A DNA stretch of 64,000 nt, from contig CALFER010000059.1 of NCBI GenBank assembly GCA_937951895.1, positions 77,843-141,842 of the forward strand, written 5' to 3'. Origin of the DNA: an uncultured bacterium (lineage in GTDB: Bacteria; CSSED10-310; CALFER01). Position numbers and translations under genes: made by a program. Positions 44,001 to 53,375 of the stretch are shown piece after piece (the stretch's first letter is position 1; each line of letters opens with the position of its first letter). The notes below the pieces were generated by a model. It was not told where the DNA came from. It made no database searches and was given only the letters and a program-made list of their open reading frames with translations.

Positions 44001-46807
44001 CGGGGTGTTTCGCGGCTGGTCAGCCGGTCCTCCCGGAGCGTTTCGTCCACCACATCCGTCACGTATCTTGCGACACCGTCGGTAAAATCCGACGCGCGCA
44101 GATGGGAGTGCCACTGACGCCGGATCAGACGCATCGTGACTTCCCTGCCGGCGACCGGTTTTTCATCCGGTCCGAGGACGATGAACTCGGCGGCCGCATC
44201 CGAGGCCGTCTCGAAGTACCGCCCCGTTTTCAGTCCGATCGCGAAGGGCGGCACCGCCACGATGCGGCGGGCGGTCGTCACCGTCATGTCGTCCACATCC
44301 CGGACGGTCGCTTCGACGGCATAGATCCTGGGCTCGGCCGACATGTCCGACGCCGGATTGATCGAGAGAAGATCCGAGCCGGTATCATCGGTCGTTCCGT
44401 CGGAATCGAGTTTCGGCCAGGACTCCGGTGGTTTCCTCCCGATGAACTGCTGATGCACCGAGAAACCAAAGCCGGGATACCGGGCAGGCTTCCAGTCATA
44501 GGGCAACTGCGTGACTTTCCAGTTGACCGGGCGCGCCGCAACACTACCTCCGGCATAATAGGAGGCGGTCATCCGGATTTCGAACGGCGCATCGAGAGGC
44601 ACGCGGTCGGGACCATGCAGGGAAACCTCGAAACGCGGAATGCGATAGGCATCGATCCGGAAACTGGTTGAGCAGATTACATGCTCGATCGGCTCGATCA
44701 CCTCAACCTGATACAGACCGGTCGGCAGGTTGGGTTCGGCGAACGCATGGTAAAAATTGCCCGGTTCCTTCACCGAAATCGGAATGCTCCATTCGGAGTC
44801 TCCGGGGCTCCTGATTTTCAGAACAATGTCTTTCGCCATCGGGTCCAGTCGGCCGTCGATGCGATTCCTGATATATCCTTTGATGTGCACGGTATCGTCC
44901 GGACGATAAACGGGGCGTTCCGTGAAGAGATGCCCGACGGATCCATCCGCCGGATCGTCGCCGTGTTCGTAGCAGATGTACTGCAGCCAGGTCTGACGGG
45001 AGGGCGTCCAGTTGCCGTCCGCGTATGTGTCGGGAATCTGATTCGGGTCGAGCACGAGTACATCGTCGTCCTTGGTCACGACAATCCGATGGATCCCGCA
45101 CTCATTCATTTTCGTTATCCGGAACCGGAACAGGCCTTCATTATCCGTCGTTCCTTCGATCTGGGCGATCCCGGTTCGGGAGTCCCGTTCGAAGCGTTCC
45201 ACACGGATCGACGCCCCCTGAACCGGTTGGGAAGTCGACAGGGATGTCACCGAAAACACCACGGTTTCATCGTTTTCGATGGTCGTCAGGGACAGGTCGG
45301 TTGCCTGGATCCGCACGAAACTCCGGCGGGTGGAGGTGTCGAGCGTGCGGATTCCGATGATGTAATGACCGGATGTCTGTGGTCCGAAGGTGTCGGCCAG
45401 AATGGGTTCGAGGTCGATTCCGGCGTGTCCCGCCGGGTCGGATGCCGAGAAGGGCAGATCAGCCAGCATGCTCACGTCCGGAACATTCAGGTTGCCCAAC
45501 TGCCGAGACAATTCCCACGAATGGATCATCGAATAGCGGAATTGATAGGGTTCCGGTTCTTCTCCGGCAGGAGGAGGCGCATCGTTTTCGTCGATTTCCA
45601 CCGGATCGTCGGGGAACGGCCAGTAGGAGATGTCGAGAGGGTCGACGCGATAGATGCGCAGATCGACCTGATCGAATCCGCGGCCGTCGATCGGAATCTG
45701 CTGCGGCCCGAACCGTTCCACGATCCCTTGCGCGCGCGTCCATTTGATGTAAGCGGGCTGATTCGGAAAATAGAAAAACAGCTCGCTCGACGAACCGAGA
45801 ACGAGTTTCCGGCCCGATGCATCGGTCAGTGGAGAAGGTGCCAGAGTCACGTGATACAGCACATCCCGCTCAAAATCGCCGTTCAGATAGAGCAGCTTGC
45901 CTTCGGCTGTGAAATCCAGGTTGGAGACCATCGGGGCGATGCGTACGAGATCGCGTCCTTCGATGGGGGTGACCGGGCGCAGGGTCGATGAAAACTCGAT
46001 GGCGAACACGGCCTTCCCGACCCCGCAGTTCAGTGCCTGATCCTTCGAGTACACCGAACCTTCAACCGTGATGGGAAGCCGGTTCGTCCGGGATCCGAAC
46101 GCGATGGGCCGGAACGGTTCCGCCGTCGCGAACGTCAGCGCGGTGAATCGGCCGAAGGAGGGGTCGTCGCCGAGTTGCATGGTCACGGACGCGTGCGTTC
46201 CCGCCGGAATCGGATCATGACAGGTCACCACGATGGTCATCGGATCATGGCGGTCGGACCGAGGCAGCGACTTGAGTTCAAAATCCTGGCGGTTCAGAAC
46301 CCGGAATCGATCCCCCGGTAAACCGGGCAATGGTCGCAGTTCGATTTCAAGCATCTCCGCAAAGCGGACCGGATCGACCGGATCCGGAAAGGTCAGTGTG
46401 AACGAATCGATCGGATCCAGATTCTCGGAGGCTGACGCAGGAGACGTTCGGATCGGCGGAGACGCGAGACAATGCAGAGTCCGTTCGGATCCGTCGAGGC
46501 GAAAGGTGAAAGACGCATGGGGAGGCCATGCGTCGACGGGGCGAAACTGCAGGGTTCTCGAGTCGATCCAGATGAATTCGCCCGGATAGTCAGGATCCAT
46601 CTCCACGTATTCTTCAGGATTCGGTTCAGTGGCCCCCGGTTCGATATCGGATGCGTCCGACATGAAAAACGTGACGGGATCCCAACGTCTGAGGAATTGT
46701 TCCGGAACGATTTTTCCGGATGCCCACACCGTGCAACCGATGGGATCAAGGCACAGGACCAGACTCAGGAGGGACAGGATCAGAGAAAGACGAGTTGCAG
46801 GTTTCAT
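41069..46807 (-). CDS. Alpha-2-macroglobulin family protein with thioester motif
   Basis: 1912 residues, long for bacterial A2M proteins (about 1500-1700). The N-terminus has a signal peptide, with Cys25 in DPIGC possibly a lipoprotein site. Macroglobulin-like beta domains fill the first 1200 residues, including FTERPVYRPDDTVHIKGYIRN (MG1-2 type). The A2M signature PLVVIEAPE-like region, the helical thioester domain and the motif YGCAEQ are present: Cys1426 and Gln1429 would form the internal thioester (classical GCGEQ). C-terminal receptor-like beta domains end the protein. Bacterial A2Ms trap proteases in the periplasm by covalent thioester attack. Its start overlaps the end of the 1816-residue partner gene by four bases. 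The usual partner pbpC is not here. Confidence 0.93.
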   Translation of the reverse strand: MKPATRLSLILSLLSLVLCLDPIGCTVWASGKIVPEQFLRRWDPVTFFMSDASDIEPGATEPNPEEYVEMDPDYPGEFIWIDSRTLQFRPVDAWPPHASFTFRLDGSERTLHCLASPPIRTSPASASENLDPIDSFTLTFPDPVDPVRFAEMLEIELRPLPGLPGDRFRVLNRQDFELKSLPRSDRHDPMTIVVTCHDPIPAGTHASVTMQLGDDPSFGRFTALTFATAEPFRPIAFGSRTNRLPITVEGSVYSKDQALNCGVGKAVFAIEFSSTLRPVTPIEGRDLVRIAPMVSNLDFTAEGKLLYLNGDFERDVLYHVTLAPSPLTDASGRKLVLGSSSELFFYFPNQPAYIKWTRAQGIVERFGPQQIPIDGRGFDQVDLRIYRVDPLDISYWPFPDDPVEIDENDAPPPAGEEPEPYQFRYSMIHSWELSRQLGNLNVPDVSMLADLPFSASDPAGHAGIDLEPILADTFGPQTSGHYIIGIRTLDTSTRRSFVRIQATDLSLTTIENDETVVFSVTSLSTSQPVQGASIRVERFERDSRTGIAQIEGTTDNEGLFRFRITKMNECGIHRIVVTKDDDVLVLDPNQIPDTYADGNWTPSRQTWLQYICYEHGDDPADGSVGHLFTERPVYRPDDTVHIKGYIRNRIDGRLDPMAKDIVLKIRSPGDSEWSIPISVKEPGNFYHAFAEPNLPTGLYQVEVIEPIEHVICSTSFRIDAYRIPRFEVSLHGPDRVPLDAPFEIRMTASYYAGGSVAARPVNWKVTQLPYDWKPARYPGFGFSVHQQFIGRKPPESWPKLDSDGTTDDTGSDLLSINPASDMSAEPRIYAVEATVRDVDDMTVTTARRIVAVPPFAIGLKTGRYFETASDAAAEFIVLGPDEKPVAGREVTMRLIRRQWHSHLRASDFTDGVARYVTDVVDETLREDRLTSRETPRNIDLDIPSAGVYVVELEGTDSLGRAYVVRSDFFVGGDEPVTWSRPVTRVFDLATDRSDYAPGDTASIVIQSPFQNASALVVIEAPEANIYSWVPVRDGSGVIQVPIRKHYVPRVPVHCVLMRGRIPGVTPQPGATLDLGKPATMASTVYLNVKPVEHALDIALKYPPRAKPGDTVTIDIALTAAGKPVPGEITLWLVDQAVLSLGKERRLDPIPDFIKPVFSRLALHDTRDLPFGCIPYTEMPGGGAPEDDSNLFDKMPIRKNFVAVPYYKPDIAAGKDGKAQVTVTLPDNLTVFAVRAKASSGSDRFGFATGSMAVRLPVIVQPSFPRFVRPGDRFNGLAIGRIVEGDAGDGRARLEVIGANLDGTTDREFEWEKTQPSRIELPLTVASPPCRPDGTFEYDTMTIRVAVSRESDDAGDAFEIEVPIRDDRRRVTLASFNDLSESSPWVIPAIDDAIRAGTLRRTVTAGQADTLRMMSGLDFFFGYPYGCAEQRISFGRSMLAVRRISDLLIHPAYRASADRRIQEVLDALPILIDNSGLCAYWHGSSGNVFLTAHAVSFMSEARAAGYTIDTPTLNTFCRALEQSLRSDYSRLIHGAEYVERALALRALSDAGKSNAAYAAELSRRAQFLSSEDVAQVILASTGTGRTAPEILPRLIDRMMEGLVFKLSQGIEQFSGLQATAGNELILPSDVRAAGETLRALYQTQPDHARIPVLVRGIIDLGKESGWGSTNANAAALMALADASAHGHLSTSETNGIHLVTGTESITLTLDAKTPIAYYTGTGAAAIELRADKPVGIRHEASYVPGSLGCTVDPAQNGFVVTRELLRLIGPDQPMEKLPIDRGGGTLELAAGTVIEDHVRVVNPEERNYVAVTVPLCAGMEPLNPELLTAPPEAKPANALTREPDHAEYLDDRVSFYFDTLPAGTFDFYFRVKALFAGQYTQPPAFAEMMYREAVSGNSAGATIVVLPGEEGRP

Positions 46808-49800
46808 GGATGGGTACCCTCCAGTTTCGACATGCCGAGATAATTTTTTATCACGTCGTCCGGCGGTTGTGCCGGCGGTTCGTGCAGCCCGGCGAGCGCC
46901 GGCCGGATCCTGACCGGGCCGTTGTCCGGAGATGCCTGCACCAGAATCGAGTATGTGCCTGGTTCCAGCTCCGGCATCTGAACCACACCGGTTCCGATCC
47001 GTTCACCGTCGGCGTCGAAGAGCTCACAGTGCACGACACCACCTGCGGATAAAACACCGATCCCGATCGCTCCGGTTCGCGACACCTCGAAAGAAAAAGC
47101 CGCGCTGTACCCGGGCTGCAGAATTTTCCAGTCGCCGGGTCCTTCTCGGATCGTCTGGGCGGGTGAACCGGCGATCTCGAGAGATCCCGAGAGTTGCCGG
47201 TCGTTCAGGGCCCGGATCGAAATCTGCGTGTTTCCGGGGCGCGCGAGTGTGTCGATGATGCCTCCGTCCGGTAAAGCATGATATTCGGGCGTTTCACCGT
47301 GGGCCAATCGGACGATCGCCGGGCATGGAACAGCCAGATGCAACGCCGACAGTTCCTCGATCGAAATCTCCGCCGCCACCGCCCCGCCGCTCAGATTCAG
47401 AGCAATCGGAAGCACGACCTTCCGGATCTCGGTCTGCACATCGGGCCACAGAGCGCTATCCGATCCGGTCTCGCCGTCAAGCCACACGACGATCGATCCG
47501 GACTCGTGCGGTACGAGACAGGTTCCGGAATCGTAAATTCGCAGAGGACTGCCGGTGCCGATCAACCCACCTTCACTCTGAAACAGAACCTCGCCGTCTG
47601 CGCCCTGCACATGAAGGATCCGGGGTGTTCCGGGTTCGGGATGCACAATCCGGATACACCGGTTGCCGCGGGTGGCAAACGTGCGTTCGACCGAGCGGGT
47701 CTCCGAGACGTCGAAAGAAGCCGAGGATGGATCTGTAGGATACAGAACGACCGACGCGACGGCCGGAGACGTCCCGGGGTTGGCCAGAAACAGAGCGCCT
47801 CCGTCGACATCGAACGTCATCAGACCCATCGTGCCGTGTCCGGCCAGAACATGGACGGGTCGGTCATCGACGAGATATGCGGCGACAGCCGTGTCGTCCA
47901 CCGAAACCGTCAGACTCCCGGACGTCTCGTGGAGGGGCAGCATCCGGGACTCGCCGGGCGAAAGTGAGAGTGTTACCGGAGCCGCTGAAAAGGACTCGCG
48001 GATCGGATCCCTGACCGGAGTGATCTGCAGTGTTGCTTCGATCGTCTCGCGGCTACCGGGATCGGCGTTCCAGACGACTGCCCGGTTGCCTTTGCCGTTC
48101 AGAGCGACGGTCACGGCGGACGAATGCCCGACGGACATGGCTCGCGCATCGGCATTGAACGGGGATCCGGATGCCGCCGATACGCCCGGAACGGCATCCT
48201 GTGCATACGCCGTCAGAATCACGGGGCCTTTCAGAGTGCTGTCGAGATCGCACTGGATGAAGTCTCCCGGAGCGCATCCGATCCGAAGCGCTCCTTCGGA
48301 ACCCGCCCCGATTCGCAAACGCTCGCATCGGATGATGGGCGGTGGACTCCCGGATTCGATATCCGACGCGATCCAGAGCATGGATCCGGTGACCGGGAAC
48401 CGGGAAAACGGAGACGGTTCGCAGGGGCGTGCCGAGCCTGTCGACGTGCGGATGTTCGGGGCGCCGGACGGGTCGATCACGGTAAACAACCCGGGGTGTT
48501 CGCAGCGCACGGCGGTCAAGCCGATAGACAGATCGAGGCAATCGACGGGATAAACGGATACTCCGTGAGTCAGATCCGCTTCGCTGACCTCGGGGATCCG
48601 GGCGGCGGTGATGCCGAGTTCCGCGGAACCGGGACCGGCCACAAGCGACACGACGCCGACAAACACCATCGGGCGTTCCGGTTCGGATGATTTCCGTTCC
48701 GGCAGTTCGTCCGGGAACGGGACATCGAGCCGGCAGGATTTTCCGGATGTCCAGACCTGCCGGGAGTCACCCCGCGGGGATTGAAAAACCGCCGTGATCA
48801 GGAACGGGTTCGACGATTCGCCCCGGATCACGAGCACATTGGCATCCGGCGCGCATTCGACGGGGAAAAACGTCAGATCGTCCGTCAGGGCGACCGAACC
48901 GTTGTACGGAGATGTCACCTCGGCACAGAGAATCTCTTCGGGGACCGTCATGGAAACGGATCCGGCGGTGATCATCCGCCGCGGCTCGGGCTCGATCGGT
49001 GCGACAACCGGGAAATACGCTCCGGGATCATTCTCGACCTGCGAGTCTTCACTCTCTTCGTCGTAAGATTCCTCCCCCTCCCCTTCATATTCCTGCCCGG
49101 AATGACTCCAACGGGTGTCCGGCGCGCCATCACCCCGCGGTGACTGGGAACCTGGATCGAGGGAAGCCTTGTCGATCCGGAGTGTGTAGCGGCCCGGTTC
49201 GACCCGGGCTGTCAGCAGGAAGTTCCAGTCATCGGGCAGGTCATCACCGGCGGCGACCGACACGCCGTCCGGGTCCAGGAGGCGGGCCTTGAGATCCATC
49301 GTTCCGGACGATCGGAGAATGGCGAAGGCCGGATGGGCGATCGACACGTCGAAAGCCCCGGCTTCCGTGACGGGAAGGGTCACGCCGTCCACCAACTCGT
49401 CGCTGTCCGCACGGATTTCATAATCCAGCGCGTTGTTGGATCGTGAACAGACCGCCGCGATCCGATAATCGCCCGCGTCGATCGTACCGTACCACGGGCG
49501 ATTCGCCGGAAGTGTCACGGAGGGGTGGCCCGGGTCCGACACGCACGTCAGTTCGCCCTGCATCTCGCTCGACAGGCGGATGGTCGCCGTGATTTTCGCC
49601 GGCACGTGCAGCGTCCAGACATCGGGTTCGCGTGCGGCGCCGGAAGCCGGTTCCATCCATCGGCACCGGGCGGTGACCCCGAGCGACAGCGGATGGGGAC
49701 CGTGTCCTTCCAGGATCGATTCTTTCCGGATCGGGTCGACGGACACGAGGCATTTCGATTCCACGGTGAGCGGCATGATCCGGACGATGTAATCGCCGGG

Positions 49801-52254
49801 ATCCAGATCGAGATCGAGGCTTCCGGGCGTGCCCGGTTGCGTGATCGGCCATCCGTCGGGATCTTCGATTCTCAGGCGGAAGGTCTGGTTCAGACCATCT
49901 GCGGTGATGCGATACGCGCCTTTTTCCGGAATCGCCACTCCGAACGCGGCGGCATGATGCGCGGGGATGGCGACGCGTCCGACGGCTCCGGCGGCAATGC
50001 GTCCCGCGTCGATCGAGTCAAGCTGTTGCAGCCTGGCGCCGAAACTTCCCCGAGAACCTCCGGTGAGACGGAACGAAACCAGATAATCACCTTCGCGCAG
50101 ATAGGGCAGAAGAACGGCGTTGCGGCCCGGTCCGTTCTTCGTCGCGCCCAGAATCCCCGATTCCGTCCGCGAACTGAGCGCCGCTTCGATCGCCAGCAAC
50201 CCGGTCGATTCGATCATGTAAAAACCGGCCTCGTCGATCCGGGCCACGCACGAACGGGTCTCACCCGGCTCACCGCTGAACGAGACGCGGTTCCGGGTCG
50301 TGAGCGCCTGGAGGTCGGACTCGAAGAAATCCCCCTCCGCCTGATCGGTGTCTCCATCATGTCGCACGGCGATCAAGGTGACGCAAGTCGTCTGATTCCC
50401 GGAATTCCGCACCTGCAGGAGCGTCTCTCCTGCCGGCATGGCAAACTCCCGGGCGAATGAACCGTCTTTCCCGACGATATCCAGCAACGTGCCGTCTTCC
50501 GCGAGCGCTCGAATTGTCACGTCGCGTTTCGACCGTATGTTCGGAACCGTGATGGTCTGGCCGGCCTGGATAAAAAACGAGAGTGAATCGTCGATGTCGA
50601 TGGGAAACGACCGGAAACAGATACCCGTCAGTTCATCCGGAAGCGAATTTTCCATGAGCCGGTATTGCTGGCTGTCGGTGATCCGGATGGGGGCCATGAC
50701 GCACCCACCCTGCGGCGGGTCTTCCTGCGGGGGATCCGCCGCGAGACGTGTTTTCAAGGCATCCTCGGCCATCGCCGGCGGACCGATCGCCAGTTTCAGC
50801 ACACCGGACTGCTCGGTCTGCATGGTGAGGAGATAATAGCCGGCATCGAGCGAATACCGGTAACCGGACGCGCGGAAGGGGGGCGGCGAGTAGTTCGGGG
50901 GCGGGGTATCGAAAACCGGTTCGATCCGGAACCGCGTTTCGGGACCGTCGGACACAATGGCATATTCGCCTGCAGTCTTGATTTCCAGATGCAGCGTGGC
51001 TTCGGATGTCAGGTTGAACCGGCGGGCCCAGGCGGCCGTGTCGGTAATCGGGATCGCCCGTGTTTCGATGACCTCGAACGCGGGTGAAGTCCTGATCAGA
51101 ATCATCGTCTGATCCAGATGATCGATCGGATTTCCCGAGCGGATGGACGACAGCCAATGGACACCCCGGCCGATGTAGCGCTGTCTCGCGATCTGGAAAT
51201 TCTGCACGGTATATCGCAACCCTGCGCCGCCGCGGACCAGAATCAAACGGCGGTTATCGGTTCGCGTCAGACGCATCTCGGTGAAAGGCAGTTTCGATTC
51301 CGGCACGATTTCGGCTGTCCGCTCTGTCCTCCCGAACAGCTCGGAGGGATCCTGGAACTGCACATCGATGTTCAACCGGTTCCGCTCGGTCAGTTCGGCC
51401 CGGAGATAGTCCGACTGGCCTGAAATCGAATACAGGTCCACACCGATCGGACTCATGATCCGGGATATCCGGCCGGTGTCGCCGATCGACAGAAGGCCCC
51501 TGCGAACGTAAAGCGGATAAGCATCCGAATCGACCGCCCAGGGGAGGGGTGCGCCGGCGTACAGAGACAGGCGGTAGCGACCGGGAGACAGCTTGCGATA
51601 CAGAAAATGGACCGAGAGAGAATGGCCGGGGACCGGCTGCGAGGCTTCCTGCTGATGCACGGATGGCTCGATCCAGCCGCCTTCGCGCCAGAGTTCCATT
51701 CGTGCGAGCGCTCTGCCGGCGGCGCACACGACCAGGTCAGACACGGAATCCACGGTGATCCACCACGAGCGGATCTCGAAGTCGCCCAGCACGGTTTCCT
51801 GCACATCGAACTCGGGAAGTTCCTGAATCGGGTTCTCGGCGGGTTCATCGAACGGCCGGACTGTCAGTTCCGTTTCACCGGTAGCATCAGGATGTCCGGT
51901 CACCGTCAGTCTGTAGGTTCCGGTATCGAGAAACCGGTCGATTCGACCGTCCTGTTTGCCCGGTTCGCCCGAGATGTCACCGGGACCGCTCATCGGGTCG
52001 ACCAGTTGCAGGGCGACTCCGGTGTCGCTTCGGGCGATCACGGCATAGTAGCCGAACTGCGGGATCGTCAGGGAGACCTGATGGACGCCGGCGGACGGCA
52101 GCGACGAGGGTTCCACGACCGGAGAATCCGCTCCTTTACACAGAGCCAGACTGGCGACACAGGCCAGCATGACCGACCAGACCGGGCGCGAACGGAACGG
52201 ACGGCCGTTTGTAAAAGTGGAATGCCGTGTCGATCGATTCCCGTGTCGCATCAT
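46804..52254 (-). CDS. Giant secreted beta-rich protein coupled to A2M, no recognised family
   Basis: 1816 residues; two ATGs at the start, with GGGAGG seven bases upstream of the first. After a long basic N-terminal region (about 26 residues) a hydrophobic signal segment covers residues 27-41. I do not recognise a family. The body is made of repeated beta domains whose strands keep the pattern of a turn followed by Gly-x-Tyr plus alternating hydrophobics (DTGTYRLTV, SPGRYRLSL, AGEYAIVSD, EAGFYMIES, REGDYLVSF, DPGDYIVRI, DAGDYRIAA, EPGRYTLRI, EPGTYSILV), like stacked pre-peptidase-type jelly rolls, roughly 12-15 units. One acidic tract (around residues 1045-1075, many Glu/Asp) interrupts it. 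Its last codons overlap the A2M start by four bases, so the two are translated together and probably form a periplasmic or outer-surface complex. Confidence 0.82.
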   Translation of the reverse strand: MMRHGNRSTRHSTFTNGRPFRSRPVWSVMLACVASLALCKGADSPVVEPSSLPSAGVHQVSLTIPQFGYYAVIARSDTGVALQLVDPMSGPGDISGEPGKQDGRIDRFLDTGTYRLTVTGHPDATGETELTVRPFDEPAENPIQELPEFDVQETVLGDFEIRSWWITVDSVSDLVVCAAGRALARMELWREGGWIEPSVHQQEASQPVPGHSLSVHFLYRKLSPGRYRLSLYAGAPLPWAVDSDAYPLYVRRGLLSIGDTGRISRIMSPIGVDLYSISGQSDYLRAELTERNRLNIDVQFQDPSELFGRTERTAEIVPESKLPFTEMRLTRTDNRRLILVRGGAGLRYTVQNFQIARQRYIGRGVHWLSSIRSGNPIDHLDQTMILIRTSPAFEVIETRAIPITDTAAWARRFNLTSEATLHLEIKTAGEYAIVSDGPETRFRIEPVFDTPPPNYSPPPFRASGYRYSLDAGYYLLTMQTEQSGVLKLAIGPPAMAEDALKTRLAADPPQEDPPQGGCVMAPIRITDSQQYRLMENSLPDELTGICFRSFPIDIDDSLSFFIQAGQTITVPNIRSKRDVTIRALAEDGTLLDIVGKDGSFAREFAMPAGETLLQVRNSGNQTTCVTLIAVRHDGDTDQAEGDFFESDLQALTTRNRVSFSGEPGETRSCVARIDEAGFYMIESTGLLAIEAALSSRTESGILGATKNGPGRNAVLLPYLREGDYLVSFRLTGGSRGSFGARLQQLDSIDAGRIAAGAVGRVAIPAHHAAAFGVAIPEKGAYRITADGLNQTFRLRIEDPDGWPITQPGTPGSLDLDLDPGDYIVRIMPLTVESKCLVSVDPIRKESILEGHGPHPLSLGVTARCRWMEPASGAAREPDVWTLHVPAKITATIRLSSEMQGELTCVSDPGHPSVTLPANRPWYGTIDAGDYRIAAVCSRSNNALDYEIRADSDELVDGVTLPVTEAGAFDVSIAHPAFAILRSSGTMDLKARLLDPDGVSVAAGDDLPDDWNFLLTARVEPGRYTLRIDKASLDPGSQSPRGDGAPDTRWSHSGQEYEGEGEESYDEESEDSQVENDPGAYFPVVAPIEPEPRRMITAGSVSMTVPEEILCAEVTSPYNGSVALTDDLTFFPVECAPDANVLVIRGESSNPFLITAVFQSPRGDSRQVWTSGKSCRLDVPFPDELPERKSSEPERPMVFVGVVSLVAGPGSAELGITAARIPEVSEADLTHGVSVYPVDCLDLSIGLTAVRCEHPGLFTVIDPSGAPNIRTSTGSARPCEPSPFSRFPVTGSMLWIASDIESGSPPPIIRCERLRIGAGSEGALRIGCAPGDFIQCDLDSTLKGPVILTAYAQDAVPGVSAASGSPFNADARAMSVGHSSAVTVALNGKGNRAVVWNADPGSRETIEATLQITPVRDPIRESFSAAPVTLSLSPGESRMLPLHETSGSLTVSVDDTAVAAYLVDDRPVHVLAGHGTMGLMTFDVDGGALFLANPGTSPAVASVVLYPTDPSSASFDVSETRSVERTFATRGNRCIRIVHPEPGTPRILHVQGADGEVLFQSEGGLIGTGSPLRIYDSGTCLVPHESGSIVVWLDGETGSDSALWPDVQTEIRKVVLPIALNLSGGAVAAEISIEELSALHLAVPCPAIVRLAHGETPEYHALPDGGIIDTLARPGNTQISIRALNDRQLSGSLEIAGSPAQTIREGPGDWKILQPGYSAAFSFEVSRTGAIGIGVLSAGGVVHCELFDADGERIGTGVVQMPELEPGTYSILVQASPDNGPVRIRPALAGLHEPPAQPPDDVIKNYLGMSKLEGTHP

Positions 52255-52290
52255 GCTGAACCTCCCTCAACTGGCGTGCATATTCAAAAT

Positions 52291-52319
52291 ATCATCTCTG
52301 TTTTTTCCCGGATCGTCAA
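52291..52319 (-). promoter_or_regulatory. Putative promoter of the A2M operon
   Basis: On the minus strand TTGACG (52319-52314) and GATGAT (52296-52291) are 17 bases apart, about 35 bases before the start of the giant secreted protein. It faces away from the yitT-like promoter at 52326-52354. Confidence 0.55.
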
Positions 52320-52325
52320 GAAACC

Positions 52326-52354
52326 TTGACTCGTTCGCACGTTAATGTTATCTC
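52326..52354 (+). promoter_or_regulatory. Putative promoter of the YitT-like gene
   Basis: TTGACT (52326-52331), 17 bases, then TATCTC (52349-52354), about 40 bases before the start codon. The -35 elements of this and the divergent A2M promoter are only six bases apart, so a regulator bound here could affect both. Confidence 0.4.
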
Positions 52355-52397
52355 GCGTCCGCCGGTCCGGATGCTCTCCGGGCGGCGGGAGGTCATG

Positions 52398-53276
52398 ATG
52401 AACAGGAAGAAAGTGCTGAACTCGGTGTATGACTACATCCGGATCTGCGGAGGTCTTCTGCTGATCGCCGCGGGTCTGGATCTGTTTCTGGTGCCCAACA
52501 AGATCGCCGCGGGCGGGATTTCGGGTGTGTCGGTCGTGCTGTTTCACCTCATGCAAATTCCCGTCGGCGCGTCGATGCTGGTTATGAACATCGTTCTGTT
52601 CGTCATCGGCTTCATCGTGATCGGAAAAGGATTCGGGCTCAAGACGATCATCGCCAGCGGGCTTCTGTCCGTGTTTATCGACGCACTGGCCTGGCTCAAT
52701 CCGATGGAACTCCTCACGGATGATCTGCTGATCGCGGTGATCTTCGGCGATCTCCTCACCGGAATGGGCATGGCGGTCGTTTTCAACCAAAATGCCTCGA
52801 CGGGCGGCACCGATATTCTCGCGAGGATTCTCGGGCGCTACGCCAGTATCAACATCGGCCGGGCGCTCCTCATCATCGATTTCGTCGTGGCGGCGTCGGC
52901 CGGTGTGTTTCTGAAATCGGTCGAAGTCGGCATGTATTCGTTGCTGGCGGTCATCGTGAACTGCCTGTCGATCGACGCCTTCATCGATACATTCAACGTG
53001 TCGAAGAAGGTGCTGATACTGAGCAAGAAAAGCGAGACGATCGCCGAGCGTGCGATGGCGGAATTGCAGCGGGGGGCCACGTATCTTCCGATGGAGGGGG
53101 CCTGGACCAACACGCCGATGAAGCTGCTGATGATGGTGATCCGTCCGAGGCAGACCGCGCAGCTCAGGGAGATTGTCCGCGAGATCGATCCGGGGGCGTT
53201 CATGATTGTCAGCAACGTCAATCAGGTGCTGGGCAAGGGTTTCCGGGACATCCGGGATCCGGCGGCCGAGATCTGA
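52398..53276 (+). CDS. YitT family membrane protein
   Basis: 292 residues from the second of two adjacent ATGs (52395 and 52398), chosen because GGGAGG is five bases before it. Five or so membrane helices form the DUF161-type core with IAAGLDLFLVPNKIAAGGISGVSVVL and the ASTGGTDILA repeat. The C-terminal 90 residues are a soluble DUF2179 domain (GATYLPMEGAWTNTPMKLLMMVIRPRQ to DPGAFMIVSNVNQVLGKGF). The function of the family is not established; a transporter or channel gated by the cytoplasmic domain is inferred. It is transcribed away from the A2M operon. Confidence 0.9.
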   Translation: MNRKKVLNSVYDYIRICGGLLLIAAGLDLFLVPNKIAAGGISGVSVVLFHLMQIPVGASMLVMNIVLFVIGFIVIGKGFGLKTIIASGLLSVFIDALAWLNPMELLTDDLLIAVIFGDLLTGMGMAVVFNQNASTGGTDILARILGRYASINIGRALLIIDFVVAASAGVFLKSVEVGMYSLLAVIVNCLSIDAFIDTFNVSKKVLILSKKSETIAERAMAELQRGATYLPMEGAWTNTPMKLLMMVIRPRQTAQLREIVREIDPGAFMIVSNVNQVLGKGFRDIRDPAAEI

Positions 53277-53295
53277 CAGGGAGCGAGAGCCGGGT

Positions 53296-53324
53296 TTGTG
53301 TCGAGTCCGGGTTTCCGCTATGAT
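53296..53324 (+). promoter_or_regulatory. Putative promoter of the M29-like gene
   Basis: TTGTGT (53296-53301), 17 bases, TATGAT (53319-53324), about 50 bases before the ATG. The -10 is good, the -35 weak. It makes the in-frame upstream start at 53298 unusable. Confidence 0.5.
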
Positions 53325-53375
53325 GCCTCCGCTCGCTCGACGCGATCCATCAACCTGTCTTCAAGGAGGCATCGA

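Noticed and set aside
44681..45991. Plus-strand open frame (436 codons) opposite the A2M gene
   Set aside because: Shadow frame with no recognisable motif; the A2M frame on the other strand is supported by domain and thioester signatures.
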